The position numbers were made by a program, and so were the translations under genes. The notes below the pieces were generated by a model. That model did no database searches. It saw only the letters and a list, made by a program, of their open reading frames with translations, and was not told the origin of the DNA. A DNA stretch of 34,118 nucleotides from Micavibrio sp. (GTDB lineage Bacteria; Pseudomonadota; Alphaproteobacteria; Micavibrionales; Micavibrionaceae), in NCBI GenBank assembly GCA_002695035.1, contig NZNU01000063.1, positions 1-34,118 on the forward strand. The letters are read 5' to 3'. How positions within the stretch are numbered: position 1 is the stretch's first letter; each line of letters opens with the position of its first letter. Of the stretch, positions 6,778-15,030 are shown one piece after another.

Positions 6778-9700
6778 TCAGTTCGTTTCGGTGGCTGAAG
6801 AGTTGGTTTCTGCCGGCTCGTCCAGAAATCCTTTAAAGATATCTACTTCTGAAATTATGCTCTTAATTGTTTCGCGGTCAGCCAGAAAAATATTCTGGCG
6901 CGGGCGGGTGATAACTTCAAACTGTTCGGCATAAGGTGTAACACTCATCATATCGCTGTAACGCTCCCTCACATTGGCGAGCACATAGCGGTTATTGGAA
7001 AGATTTAGCGTCACAGCCCAATTCAGCACCATTTCAGCCTGTTCATTTGTGAAGGGTCTTGTATCTGAAATGTCTTCGCGCATGACAAGCTCTTCCATTG
7101 CATCTGCCGCATCATCCCAGCGACCGGCACGCCAGGCAACATCGGCTCTCATACGGATAACAGGAGGTGTCTGGTTCAGCTTTGAAAGCGTATTGAGTGC
7201 CTCTTGAGTTTTATTTTCAAGTGTATAGGCACGGGCGCGAAGAAGAGAAATGTCTTCACGAAGATTTTCCAAAGTAGCCGGAGTATTATCTTCAGAACTG
7301 GCAACTTCTGCATAAAATTCATCGGCTTTCGCAAGCGTTTGCAATGCCTCGGTTGGTTTCCTGTCTGTTAACTGAATACGAGCAAGATCGAGGGCTGTTT
7401 GTAGCCCTTGCATGCCACCAAGGCGGTTATTTACCTGATCCTTTAATAGGTTGGCTGCACGATCAAGTAATTCAATATCAACGAGTCTGCCGGAAAGCTG
7501 TCTTGCCAAAGCATCTCCTTCATCACCAGTCGGTGCAAGTTCCTTGAAATCCTCGAAAAGTGTAACAGCCTCCAAAGGTCCCAGTTCAGACAAGTTCTCA
7601 GGCTGGAAAGCTGCCTCGAACTGATCTGTCATGGTTTGTGTGATTTCGCGGGCAAGTTCACGATCAATTGAACGGCTTGCTGCTATGCGCATGATGCTAA
7701 GGCCTTTTATAATATTGCCGTTTTCAATATAGATTTTACCAAGGTTATAATAAATTTGCGTCTCAATATCATCCCCGCGCCAGGCATAGCGCAGTCTCTC
7801 TAGGCGGTCAGTGGCTTCTTCTGCTGTTATCTGGTTATTATCATAAAGCAGTCTTGTATAAGCAAGGCCAGCCTTAGCTCTATGTAGGTCATCTGTTCCT
7901 GTGGTAAGCGGTTTCCAGATTTCAACCGCCTCATCCATGCGGCCTTCCTGGCGATACAGCTCACCCTGTAGGTAGTCATAATAGGCAGCATCATTGCCAG
8001 CCATCTCCTCACGATCCTGCTCGGCTATTTCGAGGAGGTCTGCTGCTTGCCCGCTTTTTCCGGCACGAAGGGCAATTTCAGACATAGCAAGTGCCTGGAT
8101 ATGACGAACAGGAAAGGGGTAATTTGCTACAAAATCTGTTTCGGGCGGCAGGGTTTCTCCCGCCTGATTCCAGTCTTCCAGTCCTGCCAGTGATACAGCC
8201 TGCCAAGCCTGTATCTCCGGATTTTGCATCAGCCCTGATTTGAGGAACGAGGAAAAGGCAGTGTCATAATGTTTTGCCAAAGTTGCTGCCGCACCGTGCA
8301 AAGCCTGATATTCGGGTGTGTCTTCCAGTTCAGGCATAATCTGATTCGCATAACGCAAAAGTCCCAATGCCTCTATGCCCCTGTTATTTGCCAGTTCAAG
8401 CTTTGCCATGGCCATAAGTTCATCCGGCCTGTTTTCGTTCTCTTCTCTTGACGTTGCTCTCAGTAATATGCGCTCATTTTCACGTAGCCTTGCGTCACCA
8501 CCTTTTTGCCAGCGATCAAAACGAAATATCGGCTTTGTGCCGTCACTTTCTATTTCTTCAGTAAGATCCCCTAAATCCACGTCATCATCCGAAGGTTGAA
8601 GGACAGGCGTGTCCAGACCCTGTAATGTATAATCTTCTATTGGAGAAAGTATTGTTTCTCCGTTTTCAACCCTTATCCAAACCTTGTCTTCAGTAATTCT
8701 TTTGGCGAGAGCATCGGCAAGCGAAAGTATACCCAATCCGGCAAAACTGTTATAAACATCCATCTGTACGAAGCTTTGAGCGGGTGTAACAGAATCCTCG
8801 GCGCTTCTAACGGTAACGACATAAAGCGGAAGACCTGTCTCAGGGTCATCAAAATTTAAAACCTTCGCAGCATTTTCGCTGGGCCATGTCAGGAAATCCT
8901 GACGATTATATTGTGCCCTTTGCAGAGCCAGATTTTCAACATCACGTGGTACATCGGTAACAATGAACCGCCAAACAAGGCCGCCACCCTCTGTATAAAT
9001 AAAGGTATTCATCAGACTTTCCGACATAGGAGCGACAAAAGCGGTGGCTTCCGGTAATTCTATCCGTCGAAAGTTTCCTAGCCCTGTGTTATTTTCCCTG
9101 CTGAGTTGTGGTGGAACAGCAAAATCCGGTTGGTCAATCACAAACCAAAGTTCATTCCCGCGTTTAAAACCGGCAACATTTATACTGGCTGTAGAGCTGA
9201 GCGTTATAACAAATGGATTAGTAAAATCCTCTATGGAGGATTGTGTTGTGGCGGTTGCTTCAGCCTGCTCACTCAAAGTGACATCTTGAGAAGGGCGGGC
9301 TTGTTCTTGCGTGTCGGCCGAACTCTCTGATGTATCTGGCGCAGTCTCTTGTCTGTCAGGATTTTGCCGCGAAGTGTCCGTTTCTGTAACGGAGTTACCG
9401 GCTTCTGATGCAGAGAGGTTTTCTCCATAAACATCAATAAAGATGCGCGATGATGTTGCAAAATGGCGGATATCAGCACCATTACTGACACGGAAGCCAA
9501 ATGTTGCTGTATCCCCCTCTATGTTTGACGATATCAGTCTGGCCTTGGATTGATTAAAAGCATCGAGGCCCGCAAGGTCTTCCGCGGATTGTATGGTTAA
9601 TGTAAATTCACCACCTTCAACAGCAGACACGTCATACGGCACAGAGGTACCGTAATCGAATACCATACGGGCAAATTCGCCTTTATCTTCCGCCCTGAAA

Positions 9701-9789
9701 TCAGCGGAATAAGATGATGTCGCAAAAAGTGCCGTTAAAACCGCGACAATAGAAGCGACCCATATATGATGTATTATCAATTTGACCAT
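6778..9789 (-). CDS. Large periplasmic AMIN-like / TPR protein in the motor operon
   Basis: The 1003-residue product has a signal peptide (about residues 1-28, cleavage after SSYSA) and should be exported. Residues of about 29-125 resemble an AMIN domain (GEFARMVFDYGTSVPYDVSA, ending SSRIFIDVYGE), a cell-wall-associated fold. A Ser/Thr/Gln-rich linker follows (about 130-190), then a second beta-rich region to about 410. From about 445 to 970 there are tandem helical TPR-type repeats (for example YYDYLQGELYRQEGRMDEAVE and TQIYYNLGKIYIENGNIIKG). It is the last gene of the fliL-fliM-motE-motB operon, 50 bases after motB. Its context suggests a stator- or motor-associated periplasmic scaffold, in the manner of the Campylobacter TPR proteins PflA/PflB. 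This is inference; I know of no demonstrated function. No clear ribosome-binding site precedes ATG 9789. Confidence 0.85.
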   Translation of the reverse strand: MVKLIIHHIWVASIVAVLTALFATSSYSADFRAEDKGEFARMVFDYGTSVPYDVSAVEGGEFTLTIQSAEDLAGLDAFNQSKARLISSNIEGDTATFGFRVSNGADIRHFATSSRIFIDVYGENLSASEAGNSVTETDTSRQNPDRQETAPDTSESSADTQEQARPSQDVTLSEQAEATATTQSSIEDFTNPFVITLSSTASINVAGFKRGNELWFVIDQPDFAVPPQLSRENNTGLGNFRRIELPEATAFVAPMSESLMNTFIYTEGGGLVWRFIVTDVPRDVENLALQRAQYNRQDFLTWPSENAAKVLNFDDPETGLPLYVVTVRSAEDSVTPAQSFVQMDVYNSFAGLGILSLADALAKRITEDKVWIRVENGETILSPIEDYTLQGLDTPVLQPSDDDVDLGDLTEEIESDGTKPIFRFDRWQKGGDARLRENERILLRATSREENENRPDELMAMAKLELANNRGIEALGLLRYANQIMPELEDTPEYQALHGAAATLAKHYDTAFSSFLKSGLMQNPEIQAWQAVSLAGLEDWNQAGETLPPETDFVANYPFPVRHIQALAMSEIALRAGKSGQAADLLEIAEQDREEMAGNDAAYYDYLQGELYRQEGRMDEAVEIWKPLTTGTDDLHRAKAGLAYTRLLYDNNQITAEEATDRLERLRYAWRGDDIETQIYYNLGKIYIENGNIIKGLSIMRIAASRSIDRELAREITQTMTDQFEAAFQPENLSELGPLEAVTLFEDFKELAPTGDEGDALARQLSGRLVDIELLDRAANLLKDQVNNRLGGMQGLQTALDLARIQLTDRKPTEALQTLAKADEFYAEVASSEDNTPATLENLREDISLLRARAYTLENKTQEALNTLSKLNQTPPVIRMRADVAWRAGRWDDAADAMEELVMREDISDTRPFTNEQAEMVLNWAVTLNLSNNRYVLANVRERYSDMMSVTPYAEQFEVITRPRQNIFLADRETIKSIISEVDIFKGFLDEPAETNSSATETN

Positions 9790-9839
9790 GGCAGATATGA
9801 CGATGCCATAGTTAAAGCCTGTCTACAAGCGGATCATAG

Positions 9840-10688
9840 CTATTGTTTTGAATCTATCCCAAGGCGTTCGATACGGCGTCCGTTATCAACCTGAACAAGA
9901 ATGTCGACGCGACGGGAAAGGGACTTTTTAAAGTCTTCATCCATATTTTCTGACAGTAAGGCATATTGAGCATCTGATTGACCCAGCATATCTATAGGCC
10001 TGTTATATCCCATGTTTTTTAAAACACCTGCGACAGAAATAGCCCGTTCAAGTGACAAATCCCAGTTAGACTGGATTTGCTCGTTACGCCATACAGGTTC
10101 CGGATCGGCATGCCCGCTGACATCGATAGCATTTCTTAACCTTGAAAACACCGGCGCGAGTTCTTCAAGGGCTGCGATACCATCAGGCGTGACATCAGCA
10201 GACCCAACGCTGAACAGAAGATGTTCAGGTAAAGAGATAACCAGTTGGTTATTCTGATTATCGCGCACGAGATTAAGGTCTGATGCGTATTTTGACTCGC
10301 TCAAACGGTCACTCAAAAGAGCCTCAAGATAATCCAGGTCAAGTGCGCTTCCCCATTGGGCGCGATTTAGAGATATAGTGTCTTCAGAGCCCTGCCAGGC
10401 GGGGTCTCCCAAAAACTGCTTTTCTTCCTGTGTCTTTTTAGAGGTAAGCTCTTCCCACAGCTCCATCTTTGGTTCACTCATCGCGTAAGTCATTACAAAA
10501 AAGGTAAGCATCAGGGCAACCATGTCGGTAAATGTGGTCAGCCATAAGTTGGACGAGGTTGAAGCCGGTAAAGGTTTTCGTCCTGTTGTCATCACGGATA
10601 AATCAAAGTTGTCAGGTGGAGCCTGGTCACTGCCACCGGATTCGTGACTGTTTTTTGATGTTTTGTCTATGTCGGTATCCATACTCAT
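9840..10688 (-). CDS. motB: Flagellar stator protein MotB (OmpA-like)
   Basis: MotB anchors the stator to peptidoglycan and carries the proton-binding Asp. From ATG 10688 the product is 282 residues. I prefer this start because ATGA at 10688-10685 overlaps the stop of the upstream gene, implying coupled translation; an in-frame TTG at 10700 would add four residues. The membrane helix follows LWLTTFTDMVALMLTFFVM, with the essential Asp at about residue 55. The C-terminal OmpA-like domain has LLFSVGSADVTPDGI, then VSGHADPEP and NWDLSLERAISVAGVL. It partners with MotA, encoded far away at 33 kb. The long acidic, Ser-rich N-terminus of about 45 residues before the helix is cytoplasmic. Confidence 0.93.
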   Translation of the reverse strand: MSMDTDIDKTSKNSHESGGSDQAPPDNFDLSVMTTGRKPLPASTSSNLWLTTFTDMVALMLTFFVMTYAMSEPKMELWEELTSKKTQEEKQFLGDPAWQGSEDTISLNRAQWGSALDLDYLEALLSDRLSESKYASDLNLVRDNQNNQLVISLPEHLLFSVGSADVTPDGIAALEELAPVFSRLRNAIDVSGHADPEPVWRNEQIQSNWDLSLERAISVAGVLKNMGYNRPIDMLGQSDAQYALLSENMDEDFKKSLSRRVDILVQVDNGRRIERLGIDSKQ

Positions 10689-11401
10689 TGGCGAATCCAA
10701 TCCGAGCTATCGGCAGGATTTTCCTGGACAATATTTTTTACCACCAAAAGAATGTTATTTGCCGTCCCTTGCTTTAGACCTATAGTCAGGCGCTTCGTTT
10801 CAACATTTGCATCTTCAAGTGTGGCTGCAACAATCGCAGCTGAGCGTCGCATATTTTCAAGTTCGGCGCGATTTGTGACAATCATTGAAGACGGGTCGTC
10901 TTCAGATAAAACATAAAGTTCCAGGCGGTAAGGGTTCTCAGTCTGGTTGGTGAGATTAGTAATATATTCAAAAAATCGGTTGGCTTGCCGTCCGGTAGAA
11001 GGAGGTGGGATTTCGTTCTCGTTATAGGCTTCAATTGCTGCCAGAAAATCTTCATAGGGCAACTCTGCATAAAATAGGCCTCGATTAACATTGTACTGCA
11101 CATCTTCAATGGCAGGAAATTCTGTTCTGAACAACGCATCAAGCCTTTTTAAATTACTGCGGCCTTCCTCAGTACCTTTAAAGGGGCTTGCTCTTTCTGA
11201 AGGACCTTCAAAGTTTTTTAAGACACGCCCTGTAAAGGCATCTTCTATGCTCATCATTATGGATGAGACTTTTTGCTCCTCAACGGTTGAGATGCTGTTC
11301 ATAATAATGAAAAAGGACAGCAGGATTATGAACAGCGCCAATGTCGTTATGACAGTGGAAACGGATTGTTGCTCATCTTTTTTCTTATAATCAAGGCGCA
11401 T
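10685..11401 (-). CDS. MotB-like protein lacking the membrane Asp
   Basis: The 238-residue product has a basic N-terminus, one membrane helix (about residues 14-35) and a periplasmic part, the layout of MotB. The helix VITTLALFIILLSFFIIM aligns with that of the neighbouring MotB through TT and the FF pair, but the position of the essential Asp is Ala22. The C-terminal part (about residues 165-232, LYVLSEDD, then NMRRSAAIVAATLEDANVETKRLTIGL) follows the strand-helix-strand order of OmpA-like domains but lacks the GHxD and N-x-x-L-S-x-x-R-A peptidoglycan motifs. It should therefore not conduct protons or bind the wall in the usual way. It is encoded directly upstream of motB, overlapping it by four bases, so roughly equal synthesis is expected. 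I infer a MotB paralogue with a structural role. AGAGA precedes ATG 11401. Confidence 0.7.
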   Translation of the reverse strand: MRLDYKKKDEQQSVSTVITTLALFIILLSFFIIMNSISTVEEQKVSSIMMSIEDAFTGRVLKNFEGPSERASPFKGTEEGRSNLKRLDALFRTEFPAIEDVQYNVNRGLFYAELPYEDFLAAIEAYNENEIPPPSTGRQANRFFEYITNLTNQTENPYRLELYVLSEDDPSSMIVTNRAELENMRRSAAIVAATLEDANVETKRLTIGLKQGTANNILLVVKNIVQENPADSSDWIRQ

Positions 11402-11416
11402 ATTTCTCTTATGGTA

Positions 11417-12208
11417 TTATGGACCTTGTAGCTGATTGGGGAGCGTAGGTAGGCTTTTCTGTTCTGCCAGAAATATAGTGACCGATCTTGCTCTGTCCGG
11501 GTTCATCTCAGCCAGAATCGGGGCAAGTTTCCGTTCTGACATACGGCCCATAACAGATATAAGTATATCCATATCCAGCGTATTAAAGATATTTGCCGCG
11601 TCTTTTGCTTTCATGCCTTCATAAACTTTAACAAGACTGACAATTCTTTCTTCTTCTTCTTCAGATTGTTGTTGAAGAAGTCCTTGAATTTCCTCTCGCA
11701 AGGATTCCATCTCATCATATTTCTGGTTTATCTCGGATTCCGCTGCTGCCAGCAAGGCCTCACGTTTTGTGATTTCAGCTTCACGTGCATCCAAAGAACG
11801 CCGTCTTTCTGCCAGAGCTTCAAATAACTCGGCACGAACTTCCGAATACTCCATATCGGCATCAATGGCATCAACCCATGGACGCCCGCCAGTTACAGCA
11901 GGGGGCGGGCTCATAGGCGGGGTATTATCTGCTTGTGCCTCATCACCGGTTTCGATGACTTCGGTTGTGGTAGTTGTGGTGGTTGTCTCTTCAACTTGGA
12001 CCAGAGGAGCATCATCAGACGGATTATTCGTGGTAATCGCATTCAAAAGAGATGGATCGGGTGGAAGTTGCGCATCCTGAGCTATCGCACCACCCATAGA
12101 GTGATTTACGGATACGATAACATCACCCAGACGAACGGCAAAAGCGACCATCGCCACAAAAATCAAAAGTGGCAAAAGGCGTAAATGTTTCAAAATTTTA
12201 TCAAACAT
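11417..12208 (-). CDS. motE: MotE-like motility protein with MgtE-N-type domain
   Basis: The 263-residue product has an N-terminal membrane anchor or signal (about residues 10-32), a low-complexity Thr/Pro-rich segment (about 70-110 with a run of seven Thr), a long coiled coil (about 125-190, rich in Glu and Arg), and a C-terminal MgtE-N/FliG-N-like domain: KDAANIFNTLDMDILISVMGRMSERKLAPILAEM. In Sinorhizobium, MotE of this type acts as a chaperone of the periplasmic motor protein MotC. Here it lies between a DUF6468 gene and the MotB-like pair. The name is given by family and context. A role in stator assembly is plausible but not shown for this organism. No clear Shine-Dalgarno precedes ATG 12208. 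Confidence 0.8.
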   Translation of the reverse strand: MFDKILKHLRLLPLLIFVAMVAFAVRLGDVIVSVNHSMGGAIAQDAQLPPDPSLLNAITTNNPSDDAPLVQVEETTTTTTTTEVIETGDEAQADNTPPMSPPPAVTGGRPWVDAIDADMEYSEVRAELFEALAERRRSLDAREAEITKREALLAAAESEINQKYDEMESLREEIQGLLQQQSEEEEERIVSLVKVYEGMKAKDAANIFNTLDMDILISVMGRMSERKLAPILAEMNPDRARSVTIFLAEQKSLPTLPNQLQGP

Positions 12209-12226
12209 TATATTTATGCTCTTTCA

Positions 12227-12913
12227 TCAGGCATCATATCCACGGCGACGCTTAAGCGCGCTGGCAAGGTCTTTTTCGGCTCGGCTGGTCAGTGCTTCAA
12301 ATTCCGCATCGACGCGTGCTTCAATTTCTTCATCGTCATCCTCACCATAGAATTCTTCATATTCACGGTCACGGATAGCAAAAGATGCCACATTTCCGGT
12401 ATCAGCAGTTTTTCCTGCGACAGTGCTTTCATTTTCTGCTGTTGCCTTATCGCTTTTGCGCCTTTGCGGGGTAGGGGGCTTTGCAGCGGCACGCCGATCA
12501 AATACATATTCGTCCTCAGCATCACTATCAACCACATCAATTTCGTAATCAGTATCCGATTGAAAAACCTTATTGTCAGGACGCGTTTTCTTTCCTGCTT
12601 CACCGGCAAGATTTTCAAGGCGGTTTGCAAGGCTGTCCCCAGCTTCAGTGATGATTTCAAGCTCTTCCGACAAACCTTGTGCTTTTTTCAATAAGCCGTG
12701 GAGCTGAGCGCCGGAATCATCTGCAACATCGTGCATTTCCTGAATAGCTTCCTGCGCGCGCGTAATATTAATAGCCAGATTTGAAACGAGTTGCTCCAAT
12801 TCGGCCTTACTATCCTTTAAAATCTTAAGCTGTGAAGACAGGCGCATGGCATAAAAGATCGTTGCTGCCAGAAACAGCAATATAACAACGTCGATAATTA
12901 ACCCTATTTCCAC
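12227..12913 (-). CDS. DUF6468 membrane-anchored coiled-coil protein
   Basis: The 228-residue product has an N-terminal membrane helix (about residues 5-22) followed by a long helical region: LSSQLKILKDSKAELEQLV, then LAINITRAQEAIQEMHDVADD. This matches the DUF6468 family found next to flagellar genes of Alphaproteobacteria. The C-terminal half is acidic and probably disordered, with DDDEEIEARVDAEFEALTSR near the end. Translation seems to start at GTG 12913, which is preceded by AAAGGGAG. It lies 32 bases after fliM and 18 bases before motE in the same operon. Its biochemical role is not known; the position suggests switch or stator assembly. Confidence 0.82.
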   Translation of the reverse strand: MEIGLIIDVVILLFLAATIFYAMRLSSQLKILKDSKAELEQLVSNLAINITRAQEAIQEMHDVADDSGAQLHGLLKKAQGLSEELEIITEAGDSLANRLENLAGEAGKKTRPDNKVFQSDTDYEIDVVDSDAEDEYVFDRRAAAKPPTPQRRKSDKATAENESTVAGKTADTGNVASFAIRDREYEEFYGEDDDEEIEARVDAEFEALTSRAEKDLASALKRRRGYDA

Positions 12914-12945
12914 CTTAATCTCCCTTTAAATACCCAGCCTGAATA

Positions 12946-14028
12946 TTAATCCTTTTTCGGCGGTATATAGTTTTCTATACGCACGGCAATCTGTGATTCC
13001 TTCTGACCCATCGGACCTTTGAATATAGGAAAGTCACCGCACCGAAGCTCGATTTTGTCGGCTGGCTTTGTGTTAAAATACAGGGTTTCCCCTATCTTCA
13101 TGTTTAATAAACGTGATAAAGGCATACTTAGTTCACCGAGTATTGCCTGTAAGTAGACATCCGTTTTCATCAACTCATGAGTTAAGTGGTTTTCCCAGAT
13201 GGAATCACGACCGAATTTTTCTCCCATAAACATCTGGAGAAGAAGTTCACGAATAGGCTCAAGCGTCGCATAAGGAATTATAACTTCCGCACGTCCTCCG
13301 CGATCCCCCATATCAATACGCATACGCGCAAGCACGCAGGCATTTCCGGCTTGCGTGATCGTTGCAAAACGCGGGTTTGTTTCCATGCGATCCAAATTGA
13401 AACTTACTGGAGATAACGGGTCAAAAGCAGAGGATAGATCTGCCAGTGCAACATTCACCATACGTTCAACCAGTTTTGTTTCGATGGTGGTGTAAGGGCG
13501 CCCCTCTACGCGAATGGCTGAGCTTCCTTTCCTACCACCAAGTAAAACGTCAACAATAGAATATATAAGTGAACTATCGGTCACCATAAGGCCGAAATTG
13601 TCCCACTCCTCGGCCTTGAACACTGAAAGCATGGCAGGCAAAGGAATTGAATTCATGTAATCGCCGAAACGAACAGTAGACACCTGATCAAGCGAAACTT
13701 CGACATTATCGGAAGTGAGGTTGCGCAGCGACGTTGACATCAAGCGGACAAGCCTATCAAAGACAATGTCTAGCATAGGCAGGCGTTCGTAATTGACAAG
13801 GGCGGCATTGATCAGTGCCATCACACCTGAATTTTCTTCCATGTCGGAAAAATCATCATCAAAACCAAGCAGGGAATCTATTTCCGCCTGATTAAGGATG
13901 CGCGCACCGGTATCACCTTCACCAATCATACCGTCATCGTCCATGGACGCATCTGCATCCATGTCATCGACCTGGTTATCCAGTTCGTCGGTCTGATCTT
14001 CCTTTTCTGCTGTTTGTGTGTCGCTCAT
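12946..14028 (-). CDS. fliM: Flagellar motor switch protein FliM
   Basis: FliM forms the C ring with FliG and FliN and binds phosphorylated CheY. The 360-residue length is close to normal. The CheY-binding motif LNQAEIDSLLGF is at about residues 45-56, not at the extreme N-terminus as usual; an acidic tail with many Asp and Glu precedes it. The middle domain has VFDRLVRLMSTSLRNLTS and DYMNSIPLPAMLSVFKAEEW, and the C-terminal SpoA-like domain has LNMKIGETLYFNTKPADKIELRCGD. It follows fliL by 72 bases. No clear Shine-Dalgarno precedes ATG 14028. Confidence 0.96.
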   Translation of the reverse strand: MSDTQTAEKEDQTDELDNQVDDMDADASMDDDGMIGEGDTGARILNQAEIDSLLGFDDDFSDMEENSGVMALINAALVNYERLPMLDIVFDRLVRLMSTSLRNLTSDNVEVSLDQVSTVRFGDYMNSIPLPAMLSVFKAEEWDNFGLMVTDSSLIYSIVDVLLGGRKGSSAIRVEGRPYTTIETKLVERMVNVALADLSSAFDPLSPVSFNLDRMETNPRFATITQAGNACVLARMRIDMGDRGGRAEVIIPYATLEPIRELLLQMFMGEKFGRDSIWENHLTHELMKTDVYLQAILGELSMPLSRLLNMKIGETLYFNTKPADKIELRCGDFPIFKGPMGQKESQIAVRIENYIPPKKD

Positions 14029-14100
14029 AATATTTGAATTGTGGTTTCTGCCAAATTTTGTTTCTGACTTATTATAATATCATATTACCCGGTCTCTTGA

Positions 14101-14685
14101 CTATTGTATAAGTATTTCCTGAAACAGAACATCCTTAACCTTTGTCGGGTAAGCTGCCGCATTAACCCTTGAGAGTAACTCCACCTGCAGGCGATAAATT
14201 CCTTTAGAACCGCGTAGATCTTCAACACGAAGCTCTCTTAAATAGGTTTGAAACTGGTCAATGACGCGCGGCAAAACGGCTTCCACAGCAGCGGCATCTT
14301 CCGGACTTTCCAGCTCAAGCTGAACACTTAATCTTAAAAAACGGGGCTGCCCGTTATCAGAACTAAGATTGACCACCATGTCCGGTATGGCAAGAAAAGC
14401 AACGGATCCGGGGTCGACCGGGCGTTCTTCTCGATCAGCCTGTTCCGATGTTTCATCAGCATTTTCGCTACTCCCCATGAAGCTATCCAGCATACCACTG
14501 AAATAAAGACCTGTTCCGATTGCTGTTATAAGGATCAGGGGAACCAGAAGATAAAGAATCTTTTTCTTGCCGCCTTTGCCATTGTCATCATCCAGGGATT
14601 TGACCTCTTCATTTTCCCTGCCTTCTAATGATTGCGGGCTGTCTGGTGCAGACATGTTTTGCTCATTATTAGGTTGTATGTCCAT
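14101..14685 (-). CDS. fliL: Flagellar basal-body-associated protein FliL
   Basis: FliL is a single-pass inner-membrane protein that surrounds or supports the stator. The 194-residue product has a cytoplasmic N-terminus, a membrane helix (about residues 44-62: LYLLVPLILITAIGTGLYF) and a periplasmic domain with the FliL pattern: FLAIPDMVVNLSS, then FLRLSVQLELESPEDAAAVEAVLPRVIDQFQTYL, then DVLFQEILIQ at the C-terminus. It is the first gene of the minus-strand motor operon. The 345-base gap upstream holds the divergent flgF promoter. I could not identify a promoter for fliL itself there: only a lone TTAA half-site at 14701-14704, no complete CtrA box. Confidence 0.95.
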   Translation of the reverse strand: MDIQPNNEQNMSAPDSPQSLEGRENEEVKSLDDDNGKGGKKKILYLLVPLILITAIGTGLYFSGMLDSFMGSSENADETSEQADREERPVDPGSVAFLAIPDMVVNLSSDNGQPRFLRLSVQLELESPEDAAAVEAVLPRVIDQFQTYLRELRVEDLRGSKGIYRLQVELLSRVNAAAYPTKVKDVLFQEILIQ

Positions 14686-14812
14686 CGGTAACGCTTTCCT
14701 TTAAGATTTCAGAGCTCATAAAAAACAGTTATGTACTCTTATCATATCACGGTTGATTTACGAAAAAAGGGCGCGTTTGAAATGACTCACAAGTCAGTTA
14801 TGCCATTTTTGA

Positions 14813-14828
14813 CCGGAAAAAAATGCCC
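14813..14828 (+). promoter_or_regulatory. Candidate FlbD-type activator site upstream of flgF
   Basis: The sequence CCGGAAAAAAATGCCC lies about 110 bases upstream of the -24 element of the flgF sigma-54 promoter. A nearly identical element (CCGGAAAAAATTGCCG) lies upstream of the flgI promoter. Both fit the position of an upstream activator site for an NtrC-type activator, and FlbD is encoded at the end of the window. A related CGAAAAAAGGGCG element is at 14761-14773. The rest of the 345-base gap 14686-15030 holds the flgF promoter and leader and nothing else I can name. Confidence 0.45.
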
Positions 14829-14923
14829 TGCACTGCATTTTTGTCACTGTGTTTCTTCCGCTATCAGTATAGCTGACGTCTTCTGAAATTATAAAAATTC
14901 ATATACATCAGTTACTTAGGTGT

Positions 14924-14940
14924 TTGGCACGCTACGTGCA
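14924..14940 (+). promoter_or_regulatory. Sigma-54 promoter for flgF-flgG
   Basis: The sequence TTGGCACGCTACGTGCA has GG at 14926-14927 and GC at 14938-14939 with ten bases between, the exact RpoN spacing. The predicted transcript starts near 14951, about 80 bases before flgF. A weak hairpin (14964-14968 with 14978-14982) lies early in the leader. The core also reads as the inverted repeat GCACG-CTA-CGTGC. Confidence 0.85.
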
Positions 14941-15030
14941 TATACAAATGGGTGAGGATTTAAGGGGTAGTTTAAAAACCTCCCGATACAAACAACAGAA
15001 TTTGAATAAATATTAAAAGGCAGGTCGTTC

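Noticed and set aside
11640-11990. Short-codon repeats in motE (TTC repeats, GGT/TGT-type run)
   Set aside because: They encode Glu-rich coiled coil and a Thr run inside a real gene, with no sign of a separate repeat element.
14701-14704. CtrA control of fliL
   Set aside because: Only one TTAA half-site is present, with no partner seven bases away.
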